NCBI RefSeq assembly: GCF_003569745.1
Contig: NZ_AP018498.1
Span: forward strand, 2,083,001 to 2,147,000
DNA from: Altererythrobacter sp. B11
GTDB taxonomy: Bacteria; Pseudomonadota; Alphaproteobacteria; Sphingomonadales; Sphingomonadaceae
Reading direction: 5' to 3'
Length of the DNA: 64,000 bases
The notes under the pieces were generated by a model. That model was given only the letters and a program-made list of their open reading frames with translations, was not told the DNA's origin and did no database searches. Shown one piece after another: positions 17,973-26,023 of this stretch. Positions within the stretch are counted from its first letter, which is position 1. Each line of letters starts with the position of its first letter. The position numbers were made by a program, and so were the translations under genes.

Positions 17973-19265
17973 ATGACTGCGCTGCTCGTGCGCGGCGGCC
18001 CCCGGCTGTCGGGCAGGATTGAACCTTCGGCCAACAAGAACGCGGTGCTGCCGGTTCTCTGCGCGACGCTGCTGACGGATGCGCCGGTGACGCTGCGCAA
18101 CGTGCCCGAAATTACCGATGTGCTGCGGATCGTGGAGTTCTTCGGAGAGCTTGGCTCCACCGTCACTTGGGACAAGGCGGCCAAGCGCCTCGACATCGAT
18201 CATTCCACCGTGCGTAAGACGGCCAAGGCCCGCCTGCCGCAGGCGATGCGCGCCTCCATCATGATGATTCCCGGCCTCCTCGCCCGTCTCGGCGAAGCGC
18301 GGCTGGAGCATGAGGTGAAGGGCTGCACGCTGGGCGCGCGCGAGATCGATCCGCATGTCGCCGTGTTCCGCGCACTCGGTGCCCAGGTGGCGCAGGAAGG
18401 CCCTGAGATCGTGTTCCGCAGCACGGGGAAGGGCCAGGCCACGCGCATGTGGCTCGAATATGCCTCCGTCACCACGACCGAGAACTTCATCCTCAGCGCG
18501 CTGACGGTGAAGGGCACCTCGCAGATCGTGAATGCCGCCTGCGAACCGCATGTGCAGGAAATGTGCAGCTTCCTGGAGCTGCTCGGCGCGCCGATCATCG
18601 GCAAAGGCACCTCCATGGTTTCGGTGGAAGGCGGTAAGGAACTGGGCGGCGCCGATTACACCTTCATCGAGGATTTCCACGAGATCGCCACCTTCCTCGC
18701 GCTGGCGGCGGTGACGGGCGGCGACATCGCGGTGCGCAACGCACATCCCGAACATTTCATGCTGATAGACCGCACTTTCGAAAAGTTCGGTGCCGAGGTG
18801 AAGCATGAGAATGGCTGGTCGCGCCTGATCGCGCCGGAGCGGCTGAAGGTGGAGGAGAACTTCACCTCGCACCTGATCACCAAGGTGGAAGCCGCGCCAT
18901 GGCCCTATATCCCGGCGGACCTGCTGCCGATCTTCATCGCGCTGGGCGTGAAGGCCGAAGGACAGACCATGTTCTGGAACAAGGTCTATGAAGGCGGTCT
19001 CACCTGGCACACCGAACTATCGCTGTTCGGGGCGCATACGCTGCTGTGCGATCCGCACCGGCTGATTACCTTCGGCGGCAACCACCTCGCGCCGGCCACA
19101 GTCACCTCGCCCTATATCATTCGCGTAGCGATCGCTCTGCTGATGGTGGCAAGCTCGGTGGAGGGCGAATCGCGCATCCTCGATGCCGATCCGATCCGCC
19201 GCGCGCATCCCGGCTTCGTGGACAATTTCGTCGCGCTCGGCGCCGACGTGCAGTGGGAAGCCTGA
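17973..19265 (+). CDS. murA: MurA-like enolpyruvyl transferase (UDP-GlcNAc 1-carboxyvinyltransferase family), divergent
   Basis: This 430-aa protein has the inside-out barrel fold repeats of the EPSP synthase/MurA family. Lys22-Asn23 (SANKNAVLP), the MRASI motif, the fosfomycin-target cysteine equivalent Cys118 in KGCTLGARE and Asp316 in IPADLLP match MurA catalytic positions. However, the region corresponding to E. coli FENR-FMHVPEL reads YEGGLTWHTEL, so Gly342 replaces the usual Arg331. Several loops also differ. It is probably still an enolpyruvyl transferase of cell-wall synthesis, but it may be a paralogue with another substrate. A strong bidirectional terminator follows. Confidence 0.75.
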   Translation: MTALLVRGGPRLSGRIEPSANKNAVLPVLCATLLTDAPVTLRNVPEITDVLRIVEFFGELGSTVTWDKAAKRLDIDHSTVRKTAKARLPQAMRASIMMIPGLLARLGEARLEHEVKGCTLGAREIDPHVAVFRALGAQVAQEGPEIVFRSTGKGQATRMWLEYASVTTTENFILSALTVKGTSQIVNAACEPHVQEMCSFLELLGAPIIGKGTSMVSVEGGKELGGADYTFIEDFHEIATFLALAAVTGGDIAVRNAHPEHFMLIDRTFEKFGAEVKHENGWSRLIAPERLKVEENFTSHLITKVEAAPWPYIPADLLPIFIALGVKAEGQTMFWNKVYEGGLTWHTELSLFGAHTLLCDPHRLITFGGNHLAPATVTSPYIIRVAIALLMVASSVEGESRILDADPIRRAHPGFVDNFVALGADVQWEA

Positions 19266-19287
19266 GACCTCCTGCACCCTGATACGA

Positions 19288-19317
19288 AAAAGGGGCGCCG
19301 TTGCGGGCGCCCCTTTT
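19288..19317. terminator. Bidirectional intrinsic terminator
   Basis: AAAAGGGGCGCC (19288-19299) pairs perfectly with GGCGCCCCTTTT (19306-19317) around a 6-base loop, giving U tracts in both directions. It lies between the convergent murA-like and peroxiredoxin genes. Confidence 0.9.
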
Positions 19318-19337
19318 CATTTGGTCTGCGAAGGATC

Positions 19338-19817
19338 TCAGAGCTGGCCGAGCATGTGCTCCGCGCTGCTCACCTTGAAATCGCCGGGCTGTTCCACGTT
19401 GACTTCGGTCACCGTGCCATCGTCCACGATCAGCGAGAAGCGCTGGCCGCGCTTGCCCATGCCGAAGCCGGTGCCGTCCATCACCAGGCCCAGTGCTTCG
19501 GCGAAGTCGCCATTGCCGTCCGCCAACATGGTCACGTCGTCGCTGCCGGAAGCCTTGTTCCAGGCGCCCATCACGAAAGCATCGTTCACCGCGGTGCAGA
19601 CGATCTCGTCCACACCCTTCGCCTTCAGTTCGCCTGCCTTGTCGACGAAGCCCGGCAGATGCTTGGCCGAGCAGGTGGGGGTAAAGGCGCCGGGGACGGA
19701 GAAGAGAGCCACCTTCTTGCCGGCGAAATACTCGCCGCTCTGCACCTTCTGCGGGCCTTCGGCTGTCGCCTTGACCAGCGTCACGTTGGGCAGCTTGTCT
19801 CCCTTGGAAATCGTCAT
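19338..19817 (-). CDS. Peroxiredoxin, Prx5/hybrid-type thiol peroxidase
   Basis: This 159-aa cytoplasmic protein reduces hydrogen peroxide and organic peroxides. The catalytic cysteine lies in PGAFTPTCSAKHLPG, the Prx5-subfamily signature, and the downstream conserved Arg is in KRGQRFSLIVDDG. No fused glutaredoxin domain is present, so reduction by glutathione/glutaredoxin or thioredoxin is inferred. It diverges from ahcY; the 214 bases between them (19818-20031) hold both promoters and no further gene. Confidence 0.92.
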   Translation of the reverse strand: MTISKGDKLPNVTLVKATAEGPQKVQSGEYFAGKKVALFSVPGAFTPTCSAKHLPGFVDKAGELKAKGVDEIVCTAVNDAFVMGAWNKASGSDDVTMLADGNGDFAEALGLVMDGTGFGMGKRGQRFSLIVDDGTVTEVNVEQPGDFKVSSAEHMLGQL

Positions 19818-20031
19818 GAGCGAAATATCCCTTCCTGTTTGGTTCCGTCCAGCCGCGTAGATAGAGACTGCCGGGCAGGGCGCAACCGGGCGATGCGGCG
19901 AAGCGCCCGCTGCGTGCCCTGCATGGCGCCGGCGGGGTTTACCTCGTGGTGGGAGAGCGTATATGCCCCTTGCAACAGCGCCGCGTGGAGCCCCGGCTGC
20001 GCTTTCACCCCAAATCTCAGGAGAAGTGTAA

Positions 20032-21438
20032 GTGGCGACTCTGGCTGCCGAACAGGATTACATCGTGAAGGACATCTCGCTGGCCGAATACGGCCGGGAC
20101 GAGATCGCCATCGCCGAAACCGAAATGCCCGGCCTGATGGCCACGCGTGAGGAATATGGCGCGAGCAAGCCCCTGAAGGGCGCGCGCATCACCGGCTCGC
20201 TGCATATGACGATCCAGACCGCGGTGCTGATCGAAACCCTCGTGGCGCTGGGCGCCGAGGTCCGCTGGGCGACCTGCAACATCTTCTCCACCCAGGATCA
20301 CGCCGCGGCGGCGATTGCGGATCAGGGCATTCCGGTGTTCGCCATCAAGGGCGAGAGCCTGGCCGATTACTGGGATTATGTCGGCCGTATCTTCGACTGG
20401 GGCGATGACACCACCGCCAACATGATCCTGGACGATGGCGGCGATGCCACCATGTTCGCCCTGTGGGGCGCGCGGGTGGAAGCCGGCGAAAGCCTGCCCG
20501 AACCCGGCAATGCCGAGGAGATCGAATTCCAGCGCGCGCTCAAGGAATTCATCAAGCGCAAGCCCGGCTATCTCACCCAGTCGGTGAAGAACATCCAGGG
20601 CGTTTCGGAAGAGACGACCACCGGCGTCCACCGCCTCTATCACCTCGCCAAGCAGGGCAAGCTGCCGTTCCCGGCGATCAATGTGAACGACAGCGTCACC
20701 AAGTCGAAGTTCGACAACCTCTACGGCTGCAAGGAATCGCTGGTCGATGCGATCCGCCGCGCGACGGACGTGATGCTGGCCGGCAAAGTGGCCTGCGTCG
20801 CCGGCTTCGGCGATGTCGGCAAGGGTTCGGCCGACAGCCTGCGCAATGGCGGCGCACGCGTGATGGTGACGGAAATCGATCCGATCTGCGCCCTGCAGGC
20901 GGCGATGGAAGGCTATGAAGTCGTCACCATGGAAGAGGCGGTGAAGCGGTGCGACATCTTCGTCACCACCACCGGCAATGAAGACGTGATCACGGCCGAG
21001 CACATGAAGGCGATGAAGCCGATGAGCATCGTGTGCAACATCGGCCACTTCGATTCGGAAATCCAGATCGGCGCCCTGTCGAACTACGAATGGAAGGAAG
21101 TGAAGGCGGGCACCGATCTGGTGACCTTCCCCGATGGCAAGCAGATCATCGTGCTGGCCAAGGGCCGGCTGGTGAACCTGGGCTGCGCCACCGGGCACCC
21201 CAGCTTCGTGATGAGCTGTTCCTTCACCAATCAGGTGCTGGCGCAGATCGAGCTGTTCACCAAGGGCGATGAGTACGACAAGGACGTCTATGTCCTGCCC
21301 AAGCACCTCGACGAGAAGGTGGCGGCGCTGCATCTCGACAAGTTGGGCGTGCAGCTGACGAAGCTGACCCAGAAGCAGGCGGATTACATCGGCGTGCCGG
21401 TGGAAGGGCCGTTCAAGCCCGATCACTATCGCTACTGA
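20032..21438 (+). CDS. ahcY: Adenosylhomocysteinase
   Basis: This 468-aa enzyme splits S-adenosylhomocysteine into adenosine and homocysteine, clearing the inhibitor left by methyltransferases. [15 protein letters not shown], the [14 protein letters not shown] substrate region, the NAD Rossmann motif [13 protein letters not shown] and the C-terminal PDHYRY are intact, and the extended ~40-residue insertion of bacterial enzymes is included. Translation starts at GTG 20032, with SD CAGGAGAAG upstream. A very strong hairpin terminator follows at 21452. The leader was inspected for an SAH riboswitch but no convincing match was found. Confidence 0.97.
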   Translation: MATLAAEQDYIVKDISLAEYGRDEIAIAETEMPGLMATREEYGASKPLKGARITGSLHMTIQTAVLIETLVALGAEVRWATCNIFSTQDHAAAAIADQGIPVFAIKGESLADYWDYVGRIFDWGDDTTANMILDDGGDATMFALWGARVEAGESLPEPGNAEEIEFQRALKEFIKRKPGYLTQSVKNIQGVSEETTTGVHRLYHLAKQGKLPFPAINVNDSVTKSKFDNLYGCKESLVDAIRRATDVMLAGKVACVAGFGDVGKGSADSLRNGGARVMVTEIDPICALQAAMEGYEVVTMEEAVKRCDIFVTTTGNEDVITAEHMKAMKPMSIVCNIGHFDSEIQIGALSNYEWKEVKAGTDLVTFPDGKQIIVLAKGRLVNLGCATGHPSFVMSCSFTNQVLAQIELFTKGDEYDKDVYVLPKHLDEKVAALHLDKLGVQLTKLTQKQADYIGVPVEGPFKPDHYRY

Positions 21439-21451
21439 TTGCATGGCTGTT

Positions 21452-21484
21452 GCGAGCTCCCGCCCCGGCGGGAGCTCGCCTTTC
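21452..21484 (+). terminator. Strong intrinsic terminator after ahcY
   Basis: GCGAGCTCCCGCC (21452-21464) is a perfect 13-bp inverted match to GGCGGGAGCTCGC (21467-21479), with a two-base nominal loop, followed by CTTT. Confidence 0.8.
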
Positions 21485-21553
21485 CTGCGCATGGCTGTGT
21501 GGAGCGTGCCGCCGGCCATTGCATCCGCTCCGCGCCGGTCATAGCTGACAGGC

Positions 21554-23896
21554 ATGGAGTTCTCGCCCACTGCGCTGGTTTTGCTCGGCTTGCTGCTCGC
21601 GGGCTGGACTTCCGGGGCCGTGTGGCTTGTGCTTGCGGCGCAGAAGCGTGCGCGACAGGCGCGCGCCGCCCGCGGCACGGCGCGCCGCCTCACCCACATG
21701 ATCGAAAATTCGCCGGCGGTTCCCATGCTGGTGCGTGCGGACGGCCGGATCGAGGGGCCGGATCGCCTTGCTGCGTGGCTGGGGCTTGAACAATTGCCCG
21801 ATTTCCTCAGCGAGCTGACCGACGGCTCGGCCGGGCTCGAGGCAGAGGACCTCGCCTATCTGCGTGAGGCGGTGCGCCGCGCGCAGAAAACGGCATCGCC
21901 CTTCCGCATGGTGGTGACCCCGCAAGGTTCGAACAAAAGCCTCGCCGTGCGTGGCTATCTGGCCGATCCTGCCGTGGCGGCGGGCGGGGCGGCGCTGCTG
22001 TGGTGGTTCGACTTTTCCGAGAGCCAGGGCGAGCTTTCCCGCCTGCGGGCCGATGCGCGGCGCGCGCGGGACGATTTCGCCGCGCTGGTGGGGCTGATCG
22101 AAGCCGCGCCCTTGCCGATGTGGTTCCGGGGCGATGACAGTCAGCTGCGCCTGGTCAACAGCGCCTATGTGGACGCGGTGGGCGCGGAAAGCGCCGACGC
22201 GGTGGTGGAACATCAGATCGAGCTGATCGAAGTGGTGGACGGCCTCTCCGCCGCGCAGGTGGCCAGCCATGCGCGCGACAAGGATCTGCCGGTGGAGCGG
22301 ATCGTGCAGGCGACCGTGGGCAACCAGCGCCGGACACTGCGCGTCAGCGATCTCCCGCTCGGCAAGGAGGGCGTCGCCGGATACGCCTTCGATATCGAGG
22401 AGATGGAGGAGCAGTCCCGCGCCTTCCGCGCCTTCCGCGAGGCGCAGCGCTCCATGCTCGATCTCCTTTCGATCGGCGTGGCGCAGTTCGACACAGACCG
22501 ACGGCTGGCCTTCGCCAACCAGCCCTTCCGCCGCCTGTTCGCCTTGCCGGGTACCACGCTGCTCGATCCGCCGGACTTCGACCGCTTCCTCGATATTGCT
22601 CGCGATGCCGGTCGCCTTCCCGAAACACGCGATTTCCCCGCCTGGCGCAAGGAACTCGGCGCGTGGTTCGCGAAGGGCGACGCCACTGAGGATGCCTGGA
22701 CCCTGCACGACGGGATGCATCTGCGCATCGTCGCGCAGCCCATGCCGGACGGGGGGCTGGTGCTGGTGGCCGAGGACCGGTCCGAGCAGTTGGCCCTTTC
22801 CGCCATGCGTGACACGCTGCTGCGGACGCGCACGGCCACCTTCGACAGCCTGTTCGAATCGCTGGCCGTCTTTGCGCCCGACGGTCGGATGCAGCTGTGG
22901 AACCGACGCTTCCCTGAAATCTGGGGCGTGCCGGAGGAGTTCCTCGACGAACATCCGCGGGTGGATGATCTGCTGGAGCGGATCGCGGTACGGCTCAAGC
23001 GGCCGGGCCAGCGAAGCGCAATCGGCGAAGTGGTCCGCGCGGCCACGCTCGATCGCCGGCAGCGCGGCGGCCGGGTGGAGCTTTCCGATGGCCGCACGCT
23101 GGAATTTGCGGGCGTGCCGCTGCCTGACGGGAACGGCCTCCTGACCGTGCTCGACGTCACCGACAGCAAGAAGGCGGAAGATGCCTTGCGCGAACGGGCG
23201 GTGGCGCTGGAAGAGGCCGACGCGGTGAAGACGCGCTTCCTCGCCAATATGTCTTACGAGTTCCGCACGCCGCTCACTTCGATCGGCGGCTTCGCCGAAA
23301 TGCTGCAGTCGGGGATGGCGGGTGAACTCACCCCCACGGCGCAAGACTATGTCGCGGCGATCATCACCTCGGTGGAGCGGCTCTCGACCCAGATCGAAAG
23401 CGTCTTGGACCTGACGCAGAGCGAAGTCGGACTGCTGCCCATCGCCACGGAGGAGGTGGAGCTTCTGCCGTTCGTGACCGAGGTGGTCCGCGAGCGGGAG
23501 GAAGCAATCGAAGCGGGCGGGCTGTCGGTGGATCTGCGCGGCGATCGCACCGCAGGCAAGGTGATGGCGGACAAGCGGCAACTGGCCAAGGCGCTGGGCA
23601 ATATTCTGGACAACGGCATTTCGGCGACGCCCAAGGGCGGCCGGATCCTCATCACGCTGGCGCGCCAGCGGCGCGGGGTGAAAGTGGTGGTCTCCGACAA
23701 TGGCGAAGGGATGAGTCCCTCCGAACTCGCCCGCGCAATGGACGGCTATCAGATCGGGCCGGATGGCAAGCCGGCCAAGCGCCGCGGCGGGCTGGGCCTG
23801 CCGCTCGCGCGGCAACTGATCGAGGCGCACGGCGGCAAGCTGGAGCTGCAGTCCGAAAGGGGCATCGGCACCACGGCCACGATTTCCCTGCCGTGA
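21554..23896 (+). CDS. divL: DivL-like PAS pseudo-histidine kinase (cell-cycle regulator)
   Basis: This 780-aa membrane protein has one N-terminal hydrophobic helix (about residues 7-28), several PAS-type domains (roughly 45-540), a dimerisation helix and an ATPase domain. In the H-box the phospho-accepting His is replaced by Tyr568: MSYEFRTPL instead of MSHELRTPL. This is the hallmark of DivL, the Caulobacter protein that controls CckA and hence CtrA. The ATPase motifs are present (N-box NILDNGIS, G1 DNGEGM, G2 RGGLGLPL). Conserved placement directly before tsaE supports orthology. Its function is inferred from the family and may involve sensing a response regulator rather than kinase activity. 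Confidence 0.88.
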   Translation: MEFSPTALVLLGLLLAGWTSGAVWLVLAAQKRARQARAARGTARRLTHMIENSPAVPMLVRADGRIEGPDRLAAWLGLEQLPDFLSELTDGSAGLEAEDLAYLREAVRRAQKTASPFRMVVTPQGSNKSLAVRGYLADPAVAAGGAALLWWFDFSESQGELSRLRADARRARDDFAALVGLIEAAPLPMWFRGDDSQLRLVNSAYVDAVGAESADAVVEHQIELIEVVDGLSAAQVASHARDKDLPVERIVQATVGNQRRTLRVSDLPLGKEGVAGYAFDIEEMEEQSRAFRAFREAQRSMLDLLSIGVAQFDTDRRLAFANQPFRRLFALPGTTLLDPPDFDRFLDIARDAGRLPETRDFPAWRKELGAWFAKGDATEDAWTLHDGMHLRIVAQPMPDGGLVLVAEDRSEQLALSAMRDTLLRTRTATFDSLFESLAVFAPDGRMQLWNRRFPEIWGVPEEFLDEHPRVDDLLERIAVRLKRPGQRSAIGEVVRAATLDRRQRGGRVELSDGRTLEFAGVPLPDGNGLLTVLDVTDSKKAEDALRERAVALEEADAVKTRFLANMSYEFRTPLTSIGGFAEMLQSGMAGELTPTAQDYVAAIITSVERLSTQIESVLDLTQSEVGLLPIATEEVELLPFVTEVVREREEAIEAGGLSVDLRGDRTAGKVMADKRQLAKALGNILDNGISATPKGGRILITLARQRRGVKVVVSDNGEGMSPSELARAMDGYQIGPDGKPAKRRGGLGLPLARQLIEAHGGKLELQSERGIGTTATISLP

Positions 23897-24336
23897 TCTT
23901 CGATTGCCCCGATCTTTCGGCAATGGAGGCCTTGGGCGCGCGCATAGCGGCGCAGCTGCAGGCCGGCGATGTGGTGGCGCTGGAAGGCGGGCTGGGTGCG
24001 GGCAAGACCACGCTCGCCCGCGCAATCATCGCCGCGCTTGGGCATGTCGGGGAAGTGCCGTCCCCCACCTTCACCATTCTTGAAACCTATGATCCGCCTG
24101 CCGTGCGCCTGCCGCTGGTTCATGCCGATTTCTACCGCCTCCGCGATCCGGCGGAGGTGGAGGAACTTGGGCTGGACGATTATCGCAGCGACGCCGCACT
24201 GCTGGCGGAGTGGCCCGATCACGCCGGAGGCTTCGCGCATGAGCCAGGCTGCCTCTCCGTCCGGCTGGAAATCGCCGGGGCAGGCAGGAAGGCGATTGTC
24301 GAAGCCGGTGCCAATTGGCAAAGCCGTTTCCCATGA
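23893..24336 (+). CDS. tsaE: tRNA threonylcarbamoyladenosine biosynthesis ATPase TsaE
   Basis: This 147-aa protein is the ATPase partner of TsaB/TsaD in making t6A37 in ANN-decoding tRNAs. The P-loop GGLGAGKTTLARA lies near residue 37, followed by SPTFTILETY and the HADFYRL motif, with the catalytic-region EWPDH later. GTG start at 23893 overlaps the divL stop (GTGA). Its own stop overlaps the amgK ATG. The position in this run is conserved in alphaproteobacteria. Confidence 0.93.
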   Translation: MIFDCPDLSAMEALGARIAAQLQAGDVVALEGGLGAGKTTLARAIIAALGHVGEVPSPTFTILETYDPPAVRLPLVHADFYRLRDPAEVEELGLDDYRSDAALLAEWPDHAGGFAHEPGCLSVRLEIAGAGRKAIVEAGANWQSRFP

Positions 24337-25310
24337 GCGAGAGACTGCCCGAAGGGCTGGACGAATTCCTGGACGATGCAGGCTGGGGCGGCGCGGTGAT
24401 CGAGCCGCTCCCCGGCGATGCCAGCTTCCGGCGCTATTTCCGCATCCGCAACGGCGGGCAAAGCGCGATGCTGATGGACGCACCGCCGCCCAATGAGGAT
24501 CCGGCGCCGTTCCTCCACGTGGGCAAGTGGCTGGCGGAACAGGGTCTGCGTGCCCCGGGCATCTATGCCGAGCGGCCGGAGCAGGGCCTGGTGCTGATCG
24601 AGGACTTCGGGCAGGATCGCATGCGCGACTGGCTGGATACGCATCCGGACGAGGAGCGTGCGGTCTATGCCAAGGCGGTGGACGCGCTGGTGGAACTGCA
24701 TCGCTGCCCGCCGGGGCCGTTCGACCCCTATGACATGGCCGTCTATCTCCGAGAGGCGGAGCTGTTCGTGGAATGGTATTGCCCGGCGGTGGGCCTCGCC
24801 GTGGATGGTGCGGGCTTCCGCGCTGCGTGGGAGGCGGTGCTGCAGCCCATGCTGCCGCGCCAGCGCCCCGGCGTGACCGTGCTGCGCGACTATCATGCGG
24901 AAAATATCATGCTGCTGGCCGATGGCGCGCAAGGCCTGATCGACTTCCAGGACGCGCTGGTCGGGCATCGGGCCTATGATCTCGTCTCGCTGCTGCAGGA
25001 CGCGCGGCGCGATGTTTCGCCCCGGCTGGAGCGGGAGATGCTCGATCGCTACATCGCCGCCGCCGCGCCGGATGCGCAGTTCGAGGCTGACTACGCGCGG
25101 CTGGGCGCGCAGCGGAACGCCAAGATCGTCGGCATCTTTGCGCGGTTGTGGAAGCGTGACGGCAAGCCGCGCTACCTGCCGATGATCCCGCGCGTATGGG
25201 ATGCGCTGGAGCGTGATCTGGCCCATCCGGAGCTGGCGCCGGTGGCGGAATGGTTCGCCGCCAATGTCCCGCAGCATCTGCGCGATGCGGGCGGGGGAGA
25301 GATCGCGTGA
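24333..25310 (+). CDS. amgK: Anomeric MurNAc/GlcNAc kinase AmgK (aminoglycoside phosphotransferase-like)
   Basis: This 325-aa protein has an APH-like kinase fold: N-terminal GDASFRRYFRI nucleotide loop, catalytic LRDYHAENIML and metal-binding LIDFQDALVG. Together with the next gene (murU) it forms the AmgK-MurU pair that turns recycled N-acetylmuramic acid into UDP-MurNAc, bypassing de novo synthesis and giving intrinsic fosfomycin tolerance in organisms that have it. I place the start at ATG 24333, which overlaps the tsaE stop; a TTG 18 bases earlier is in frame but less likely. Confidence 0.87.
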   Translation: MSERLPEGLDEFLDDAGWGGAVIEPLPGDASFRRYFRIRNGGQSAMLMDAPPPNEDPAPFLHVGKWLAEQGLRAPGIYAERPEQGLVLIEDFGQDRMRDWLDTHPDEERAVYAKAVDALVELHRCPPGPFDPYDMAVYLREAELFVEWYCPAVGLAVDGAGFRAAWEAVLQPMLPRQRPGVTVLRDYHAENIMLLADGAQGLIDFQDALVGHRAYDLVSLLQDARRDVSPRLEREMLDRYIAAAAPDAQFEADYARLGAQRNAKIVGIFARLWKRDGKPRYLPMIPRVWDALERDLAHPELAPVAEWFAANVPQHLRDAGGGEIA

Positions 25311-26023
25311 GCCGCCTCGCTTCCGATACCGCCATGGTGCTCGCCGCCGGGCTGGGCAAGCGGATGCGCCCACTCACCGCGACGCAGCCCAAGCCCCTGG
25401 TGCGCGTGGCCGGCAAGCCGCTGATCGACCACGCGCTGGATCGGCTGGCGGAGGCGGGCGTGGCCCGCGCGGTGGTGAACGTGCACTACCTTGCCGATGC
25501 GCTGATCGCCCATCTGCAGGATCGCAAGGCGCCGCAGGTGACGATCTCGGATGAACGGGCGCAATTGCTGGAAACCGGGGGCGGGCTGATCCGGGCGGCC
25601 GATCTCCTGCCCGATCCGTTCTTCTGCGTGAACAGCGACAATATCTGGCTCGACGGCCCCTATGACGTGTTCCGCCAGCTGAGCGAAGCCTGGGATCCGG
25701 CGGCGATGGACGCGCTGCTGCTGCTCGTCTCGCACACCGGGGCGCGCAATTTCCGCGGCAAGGGGGATTTCCACATGGCCCCCACGGGGCGGCTGATCCG
25801 CCGTCGCTCGGGCCGCGTGGCGCCCTTCGTCTTCACCGGAATCCAGCTGGTTTCCAAGCGTTTGCTGCGCGACGCGCCGGATGGCCCTTTCTCGACCAAT
25901 GTACTGTGGGACCGGGCGATTGAGGAAGGCCGGCTTTACGGCCACGCCTTCAGCGGCGAATGGTTCGAAGTGGGCGATCCGCGCGCGATCGCGCCCACGG
26001 AAGCTGCCCTGGCCGGTGTCTGA
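25307..26023 (+). CDS. murU: N-acetylmuramate alpha-1-phosphate uridylyltransferase MurU
   Basis: This 238-aa nucleotidyltransferase has the signature AAGLGKRMRPLT near residue 12, the KPLVRVAGKPLI stretch and NSDNIW for metal binding. It is short, lacking the acetyltransferase half of GlmU, as expected for MurU. Coupled with amgK by a GTGA overlap (GTG at 25307), it would make UDP-MurNAc from MurNAc-1-phosphate. A general sugar-phosphate nucleotidyltransferase is the alternative. Its last eight bases overlap the addB GTG start. Confidence 0.87.
   Translation: MSRLASDTAMVLAAGLGKRMRPLTATQPKPLVRVAGKPLIDHALDRLAEAGVARAVVNVHYLADALIAHLQDRKAPQVTISDERAQLLETGGGLIRAADLLPDPFFCVNSDNIWLDGPYDVFRQLSEAWDPAAMDALLLLVSHTGARNFRGKGDFHMAPTGRLIRRRSGRVAPFVFTGIQLVSKRLLRDAPDGPFSTNVLWDRAIEEGRLYGHAFSGEWFEVGDPRAIAPTEAALAGV

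Noticed and set aside
19870-20025. SAH or SAM-II riboswitch in the ahcY leader
   Set aside because: Short partial matches only; the paired elements and conserved bases of either class could not be drawn.
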